Below are positions 59,524 to 64,000 of a stretch of DNA of 64,000 nt, piece after piece. This stretch comes from Maritimibacter harenae (lineage in GTDB: Bacteria > Pseudomonadota > Alphaproteobacteria > Rhodobacterales > Rhodobacteraceae). The notes under the pieces were generated by a model. That model saw nothing but the letters and a program-made list of their open reading frames with translations, searched no databases and was not told the DNA's origin. The stretch spans positions 124,001 to 188,000 of the forward strand of contig NZ_WTUX01000006.1 of assembly GCF_009882975.1 (NCBI RefSeq), read 5' to 3'. Within the stretch, counting starts at the first letter, position 1. Every line of letters begins with the position of its first letter. A program made the position numbers and the translations under genes.

Positions 59524-60464
59524 GCGTCGCCGTCCTTGGGGCCGGGGCCTTCGGCACCTCGCTCGCCATCGCCCTGTCACGCGCCGGTGTGCCGGTGACC
59601 CTCTGGGCACGCGACACGCGCGACATGGCCCGCACCCGCGAGAATACCCTGCGTCTGCCCGGCTACGGCTTCCCCGACGATCTCACCCTCACCGACGACC
59701 TCTCCGACGTGACCGCGAAAATCGTCCTGCTCGCCGTTCCGATGCAGAAGCTGCGCGCGTTCCTGACCGACAATGCGGCACAGTTTACCGGGCGCACGCT
59801 GGTCGCGACCTGCAAGGGGATCGACCTCGAGACCGGCGAAAGCCCCGCGGACCTGATCGCCCGCCTGTGCCCGGAGGCAACCCCCGCGCTCCTGTCGGGC
59901 CCCAGCTTCGCCGTTGACGTGGCCGCCGGGCTGCCCACCGCGCTGACGCTGGCCGCGCGCGATCCCGAGCCGCTCCAGCACGCGCTCACGGCGGGCAACC
60001 TGCGGCTCTACCGCGCCACCGACATGGTCGGCGTGGGCGTGGGCGGTGCGATGAAGAATGTGATCGCCATCGCCTGCGGGCTGGCGATCGGCGCCGGGCT
60101 GGGCGAAAGCGCGCGCGCCGCGCTGATGACCCGCGGCTTCGCCGAGATGAACCGCTTCGCCATCGCCCGCGGGGCCGAACCCGACACGCTCCAGGGCCTG
60201 TCCGGTTTCGGCGACCTCACCCTGACCTGCACCTCGGAGAAGTCGCGCAATTTCGCCTTCGGCCTGTCGCTGGGGCGTGGCGAAGCCCAGCCCGAAGGCG
60301 TCACGATCGAAGGCCAGGCCACCGCGAAAGCCGTCTCTATTGCAGCCGAAAAGGCCGGAATCGACATGCCGATCACCAACATGGTGGTCGCCGTCATGTC
60401 CGGCCGCATCACCATCCACGAGGCGCGCGAGCTCTTGCTGGCCCGCCCCCTGAAGGAGGAATGA
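59520..60464 (+). CDS. gpsA: Glycerol-3-phosphate dehydrogenase [NAD(P)+]
   Basis: About 314 residues. GAGAFGT (7-13) binds NAD(P), and [41 protein letters not shown] contains the catalytic Lys and the family signature. It reduces dihydroxyacetone phosphate for phospholipid synthesis. It is coupled to tsaD and is directly followed by a YciI gene. Confidence 0.94.
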   Translation: MSVAVLGAGAFGTSLAIALSRAGVPVTLWARDTRDMARTRENTLRLPGYGFPDDLTLTDDLSDVTAKIVLLAVPMQKLRAFLTDNAAQFTGRTLVATCKGIDLETGESPADLIARLCPEATPALLSGPSFAVDVAAGLPTALTLAARDPEPLQHALTAGNLRLYRATDMVGVGVGGAMKNVIAIACGLAIGAGLGESARAALMTRGFAEMNRFAIARGAEPDTLQGLSGFGDLTLTCTSEKSRNFAFGLSLGRGEAQPEGVTIEGQATAKAVSIAAEKAGIDMPITNMVVAVMSGRITIHEARELLLARPLKEE

Positions 60465-60734
60465 ATGTTCGCCATCATCTGCACCGACAAGCCGGGCCAC
60501 CTGGAAACCCGCAAGGCCAACCGCGACGCGCACCTGGCCTATATCGAGGAGACCGGCGTCGTCCTGTCCGCCGGTCCCTTCCTCGATGACAACGGCGACA
60601 TGTGCGGCTCGCTCGTCCTCCTGTCCGTCACCACGCGCGAGGCGGCGCAGGACTGGGCCAAGGGCGATCCCTACGCCAAGGCCGATCTCTTCTCGGACGT
60701 GCGCGTCGAGGAATGGAAGAAGGTGATCGGCTGA
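60465..60734 (+). CDS. YciI-like protein
   Basis: 89-residue protein with the YciI motif WAKGDPYAKADLF and an N-terminal DKPGHLETRKANRDAHLAYIEE. It starts directly after the gpsA stop and overlaps the EVE-domain gene by TGATG, so it is part of the same unit. Function unknown. Confidence 0.85.
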   Translation: MFAIICTDKPGHLETRKANRDAHLAYIEETGVVLSAGPFLDDNGDMCGSLVLLSVTTREAAQDWAKGDPYAKADLFSDVRVEEWKKVIG

Positions 60735-61147
60735 TGGCGTATTGGCTGTTCAAGACCGAACCCGGCACCTGGGGCTGGGACGACCAGGTCGCCAAGGGCG
60801 ACGCCGGCGAGGAATGGGACGGCGTGCGCAACTACCAGGCGCGCAACAATATGCGCGAGATGAAGCTGGGCGACCTGGGCTTCTTCTACCATTCGGTGAA
60901 CGAGAAGCGCATCGTCGGCATCGTCGAGGTCTGCGCCGAAATCCACCCGGACAGCACCACGGACGACGAGCGCTGGGAATGTGTGGACATCAAGGCCGTG
61001 CGCGCGCTGAAGAACCCCGTGTCGCTGGACATGATCAAGGACGAGCCCCGGCTTTCCGACATGGTGCTGGTCAACAACTCCCGCCTCTCGGTGCAGCCCG
61101 TATCCGAGGACGAGTGGAAGATCGTTCTCGAACTCGCCGGCGAATAA
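60734..61147 (+). CDS. EVE domain-containing protein
   Basis: 137 residues. MAYWLFKTEPGTWGWDDQ and WDGVRNYQARNNMREMKLGDLGFFYHS are the EVE (PUA-like) signature; such domains bind modified bases in RNA or DNA. The tsaD-gpsA-yciI-EVE order suggests constitutive expression. The nucleic-acid ligand is unknown. Confidence 0.9.
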   Translation: MAYWLFKTEPGTWGWDDQVAKGDAGEEWDGVRNYQARNNMREMKLGDLGFFYHSVNEKRIVGIVEVCAEIHPDSTTDDERWECVDIKAVRALKNPVSLDMIKDEPRLSDMVLVNNSRLSVQPVSEDEWKIVLELAGE

Positions 61148-61210
61148 GCTTGGGGAAATGACCGCCGCTGCGGCATGATTTCCCCACTGGAGCTTCAGCG
61201 AGGGACGAAA

Positions 61211-61600
61211 ATGGAAATCATCAACGTGCTCGTGGCGGCCGCCGCGGCGTGGGTGTTCGGGGCGGTCTGGTACATGGCCCTGTCGAAACCGTGGTTGCGG
61301 GTCTCCGGCGTCGCGGTGGATGAAACCGGCCGGCCCAAGGGCGGCGCGACGCCACTCCTGCTGTCTGCCGTGGCGATGATCGTCGTGGCGGGGTTCATGC
61401 GGCACATCTTCGCCACGTCCGGCATCACCACCGTGGGCCCGGGCGCGGTGTCCGGGCTGGGCATCGGGCTTTTCTTCATCGTCCCGTGGACCATGATCAA
61501 CAACGCCTACCCGGGGCGCCCCTTCCTGCTGACCGTCATCGACGGGGGCTACGCGGTGTTCGGCTGTGCCATCATCGGCGCGGTGCTGACGCTGTTCTGA
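61211..61600 (+). CDS. DUF1761-like small membrane protein
   Basis: 129 residues with four hydrophobic segments (INVLVAAAAAWVFGAVWYMAL, PLLLSAVAMIVVAGFM, AVSGLGIGLFFIVPWTMINNAY and VFGCAIIGAVLTLF). The WFGALWY-like start and spaced segments fit DUF1761. The ATG is chosen because it opens the first segment with GAGGGACG upstream; an in-frame ATG 36 bases earlier is possible. Function unknown. Confidence 0.7.
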   Translation: MEIINVLVAAAAAWVFGAVWYMALSKPWLRVSGVAVDETGRPKGGATPLLLSAVAMIVVAGFMRHIFATSGITTVGPGAVSGLGIGLFFIVPWTMINNAYPGRPFLLTVIDGGYAVFGCAIIGAVLTLF

Positions 61601-61783
61601 CGAACCCTGGACAGGAGGGCCCGACGCCGCGGCCGGACCCTCCCGACACCCCACGCGCTCCCCAGCACGTCCCTGTTCGTGAAACCGGATCCGACCGTCC
61701 TGGTCGTCGCGGCACGCCTAGACCAATCGCGTGCGCCGCTCAACGTCCAAGTAATTGGAAATTAATTCAAATTTTCAGACGGT

Positions 61784-62125
61784 TCAGGCGTAAATCGCCT
61801 CTTTGCCGAAATGCCTGACCAGCATGTAATAGATCACGGCCCGGTACTTGTTGCGCTCGGCATGACCGTAGGTCTCGATCACCGCGTTGATCGCGTCCAT
61901 CAGCTGCGGTCCATCCGTCAGGCCGAGCTTCTTGACCAGGAAATTGTTCTTCACGGTCTCGAGCTCGTGGTCCTGCGACACCGCCACGGTTTCGGCATCG
62001 GCATCGTAGATCGCCGGGCCGCACCCGATCGTGACCTTCGTCAGCAGGTCCATGTCCGGGGTGATGCCGCACTTGGTGCGCAGATCCTCGGCATACTTGG
62101 CGATCTTCTCGTCACGTTTTCCCAT
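61784..62125 (-). CDS. DUF2853 family protein
   Basis: 113-residue soluble protein. MGKRDEKIAKYAEDLRTKCG and KNNFLVKKLGLTDG resemble the DUF2853 family, found in proteobacteria and of unknown function. It is monocistronic on the minus strand. The 183-base gap to its left holds no gene that I can see. Confidence 0.75.
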   Translation of the reverse strand: MGKRDEKIAKYAEDLRTKCGITPDMDLLTKVTIGCGPAIYDADAETVAVSQDHELETVKNNFLVKKLGLTDGPQLMDAINAVIETYGHAERNKYRAVIYYMLVRHFGKEAIYA

Positions 62126-62231
62126 TTCAGACTCCCAATATACGCGCCGGACGTCGCCCCCGGCGGGGTCAAGCCTATGACCGGCATCGCGAAATCCAAA
62201 GAAAATTATCGGTGACTCATCGGCGCGGGTC

Positions 62232-63209
62232 TCAGGCCTCCTGCGCCGAAATCCCCGCCTCCATCTCTTCGACCGGGACCGTACCCGCCGCGAGCCCCTC
62301 GCGCGCCATGCGGGCACCCAGCCCGGTGAGATAGGCGTTGACCGGCACCGGCACGCCGTGGAGGCGGCCGAGATATGCGATCTCGCCGTTCAGCCAGTCG
62401 GTTTCGACGCTGCCGGTGCCCCGCTCGAGGCTTTGCATCGTGGAGGTGCCGTAATTGTCGATCCCCGGCACGCGGGTGAAGTTCATGTTGGCCTTCCGGT
62501 CGGGGTGATCCATCCCGACATCCTCCCACGCGATCCCGGCGGCGGCGAGCACCGCCTTGGCCTCGGCCTGCACCCGGTCGCGGATCTCCTGCGGCCCGGC
62601 GCCCTGGCCCAGCGCGGCGCCGATGATGTTGGACAGGTTCATGATCAGTTTGCCGTATTTGGCCGCCATAGGCTCTTCTTTCACCCGCACGGCGATGTTC
62701 GCGGCCTCCAGCAGCTCGGCGACCGCCCGGTCCGCCTCGTCCGACCCGGAGGGGTAACGGCCGAGGTAGAACAGGCCGTGTTTCGGCAGGGAATGGACCG
62801 CCACCTCTCCCGGCGTGAGGTAGAGCGCGGGCATCATCACGGTCACGGCGTGAACGTTGGGAAACAGGCGCAGCGCCTTGGCTTCGTTCGCGACGCCATT
62901 CTGCAGGCAGAAGATCGGCTGGTCCGTCACGCCCGCATCGCGCAGGTCGTGCAGAACGCCCTCGGTGTCCTGGCCCTTGGTGGTCAGAAGGATGGCGTCG
63001 TCGGGGCGAAAGTCGATCTCGCCGGGGTGGCCCACGACGGGCACGTCGACGGTGAAGGTCTCTTCGGGGGTGCGCAGCGTCAGGCCCCGCGCGCGCATCG
63101 CCTCGAGCTGCCGGCCCCGGGCCACGGCGACCACGTCGGCCCCGGACCGCGTGAGCGCGCCGGCCACAGTGCCGCCGATCGCGCCGATCCCAACGATGAT
63201 GATACGCAT
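62232..63209 (-). CDS. Ketopantoate reductase family protein
   Basis: About 325 residues. IIIVGIGAIGGTVAGALTRSG is the NADP(H) loop of the PanE/ApbA family, and EEPMAAKYGKLIMNLSN contains the catalytic Lys. The C-terminal domain is longer than in E. coli PanE. GGAGGTGAGG precedes the ATG. It may make pantoate or act on another 2-oxo acid. Confidence 0.82.
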   Translation of the reverse strand: MRIIIVGIGAIGGTVAGALTRSGADVVAVARGRQLEAMRARGLTLRTPEETFTVDVPVVGHPGEIDFRPDDAILLTTKGQDTEGVLHDLRDAGVTDQPIFCLQNGVANEAKALRLFPNVHAVTVMMPALYLTPGEVAVHSLPKHGLFYLGRYPSGSDEADRAVAELLEAANIAVRVKEEPMAAKYGKLIMNLSNIIGAALGQGAGPQEIRDRVQAEAKAVLAAAGIAWEDVGMDHPDRKANMNFTRVPGIDNYGTSTMQSLERGTGSVETDWLNGEIAYLGRLHGVPVPVNAYLTGLGARMAREGLAAGTVPVEEMEAGISAQEA

Positions 63210-63263
63210 CCTCACCTCCAAAATACTGCCCGGCGATCCTGCCGGTATTGGCGCGGGATGCAA

Positions 63264-63292
63264 GGGCGCGCCCGCAAGGTGCGGGCGCGCCC
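63264..63292 (-). terminator. Hairpin after the PRC-barrel gene
   Basis: Perfect 12-bp arms GGGCGCGCCCGC and GCGGGCGCGCCC with loop AAGGT, about 10 bases after the PRC-barrel stop. No T run follows, so it is probably an mRNA-stabilising or weak termination hairpin. Confidence 0.55.
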
Positions 63293-63302
63293 GGCAGACG
63301 CG

Positions 63303-64000
63303 TTACTGCGTCGTCTCTTCTTCGGTTTCGGTCGTTGCGTCGGTGTCGGTTTCGACCTCGGCACCGGCCTCGGCATCCGCCTCGGCGTCCATCTCGGTGT
63401 CGCCGGTCTCACCGGAGCTGTCCATCGAGGTGTCCGCCTCGGCCCCGGCATCGGCGCCATCATCCGACGCGCCGGCATCGGCGCCGCCCTCGGTGTCTTC
63501 CTCGGACTCTTCATCCGGCAGAAGATCGGCGATTCGCGTCTCGGGAGGCAGCCCTTCGACACCAGTTTCGTCGAACTCCGGTTCCTGTTTCAAGGTTTCC
63601 TTGTCGGTGTCCAAGACAAGCGAATTGCCCTCCGGCCCGAGTTCGAAATCCTCCAGTGGCAGCGCCACGGTATATTCGCCCAAGCCAAGGAAGCCGCCGA
63701 TGCCGAGCACGGCGCTCGCGCCCCCGGCGCCGTCGACGACATAGTCGATCTCGGCGATACGGTTGCCTTCGGGGTCATAGGCGGACATGCCGACCATGTC
63801 GCCGACCGTCATCTCTTCGAGCGACGAGAAACTGGGCGCAACGGCCATGTCGCCGTTTTCGCCGGTGTCCCCGGTGGCCATGCCTTCGGTTTCGGTGGTG
63901 GCGGTACCCTCCGTCGTCGCGGTGGTATCCTCGTTGGTATCCTGGGCGACGGCGCCGCCAGCAATCAATGCGGCGAGGCCGGCCCCCATCATCAGGGTCT
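63303..64000 (-). CDS. PRC-barrel domain protein, N-terminus cut by window
   Basis: At least 231 residues. A signal-peptide core (TLMMGAGLAALIAGGAVAQ) begins at the window edge; the real start is probably just outside, since the frame stays open. A PRC-barrel-like region (VGMSAYDPEGNRIAEIDYVVDGAGGASAVLGIGGFLGLGEYTVALPLEDFEL) is followed by a very acidic low-complexity tail of about 80 residues rich in Glu, Asp, Ala and Thr. Likely secreted or periplasmic; function unknown. Confidence 0.75.
   Translation of the reverse strand, partial: TLMMGAGLAALIAGGAVAQDTNEDTTATTEGTATTETEGMATGDTGENGDMAVAPSFSSLEEMTVGDMVGMSAYDPEGNRIAEIDYVVDGAGGASAVLGIGGFLGLGEYTVALPLEDFELGPEGNSLVLDTDKETLKQEPEFDETGVEGLPPETRIADLLPDEESEEDTEGGADAGASDDGADAGAEADTSMDSSGETGDTEMDAEADAEAGAEVETDTDATTETEEETTQ

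Overview
The window looks like chromosomal DNA from an alphaproteobacterium of the order Rhodobacterales, probably a marine Roseobacter-type species. The evidence is high GC, near-continuous coding with many ATGA/GTGA/TGATG overlaps, the replication block dnaA-dnaN-recF-gyrB beside rpsT and mutM-ubiE-ubiB, an alphaproteobacterial hemD-Mic60-hemY cluster, two tripartite TRAP transporters, and a Cx4C zinc finger in MutM. The species cannot be named from the sequence alone.

Layout. 1-5.4 kb: a translationally coupled minus-strand operon (flavin monooxygenase, bile-acid:sodium-type symporter, two SDR-type dehydrogenases, and a flavoprotein disulfide reductase cut by the window edge), divergent from a TetR regulator with a dyad between them. 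5.4-8.5 kb: a quaternary-amine ABC transporter (proX-proW-proV type). 8.5-16.7 kb: replication and repair genes gyrB, a LysE exporter, recF, dnaN, dnaA, then rpsT, all on the minus strand, with two long gene-free stretches. 16.9-22 kb: an epimerase, an enoyl-CoA hydratase, mutM, and divergent ubiE-ubiB (ubiquinone synthesis). 22-34.4 kb: a kinase-like phosphotransferase, a LOG-family protein, dapD, two cation antiporters, a DUF389 membrane protein, dapE, rnr and rpe.

34.5-47.9 kb is the main accessory region, an aromatic-acid locus. It holds a first TRAP transporter with a hydrolase and a YciI protein; a LigM-like tetrahydrofolate-dependent O-demethylase with a GntR/FCD regulator and shared TGTATACA palindromes; and a feruloyl-CoA-synthetase-like gene divergent from an operon of crotonase, MarR regulator, amidohydrolase and a complete second TRAP transporter, ending in a clear terminator. 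A TTAGTTT-N6-AAACTAA inverted repeat lies in the divergent promoter region. The inferred logic is uptake of a methoxylated hydroxycinnamate, CoA activation, chain shortening, and O-demethylation of the vanillate formed. Vanillin dehydrogenase and ring-cleavage genes are not in the window.

48-53.6 kb: an iron operon (imelysin, bacterioferritin-associated ferredoxin, bacterioferritin, di-heme oxidoreductase, second imelysin, Tat-exported DUF1513 protein) behind an inverted repeat that overlaps a -35 element. 53.6-64 kb: a membrane protein of unknown role, tRNA-Thr(CGT), hemY, a Mic60-like protein and hemD, divergent from tsaD-gpsA-yciI-EVE, then small unknowns, a ketopantoate-reductase-like gene and a PRC-barrel protein cut by the right edge.

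No CRISPR array, insertion sequence, prophage or rRNA operon was seen. The most interesting items are the aromatic locus with its readable operators, the TetR-linked monooxygenase/symporter operon, the iron operon with an embedded bfd-bfr pair, a palindromic repeat inside a reading frame, and a terminator fused to an antiporter start codon.
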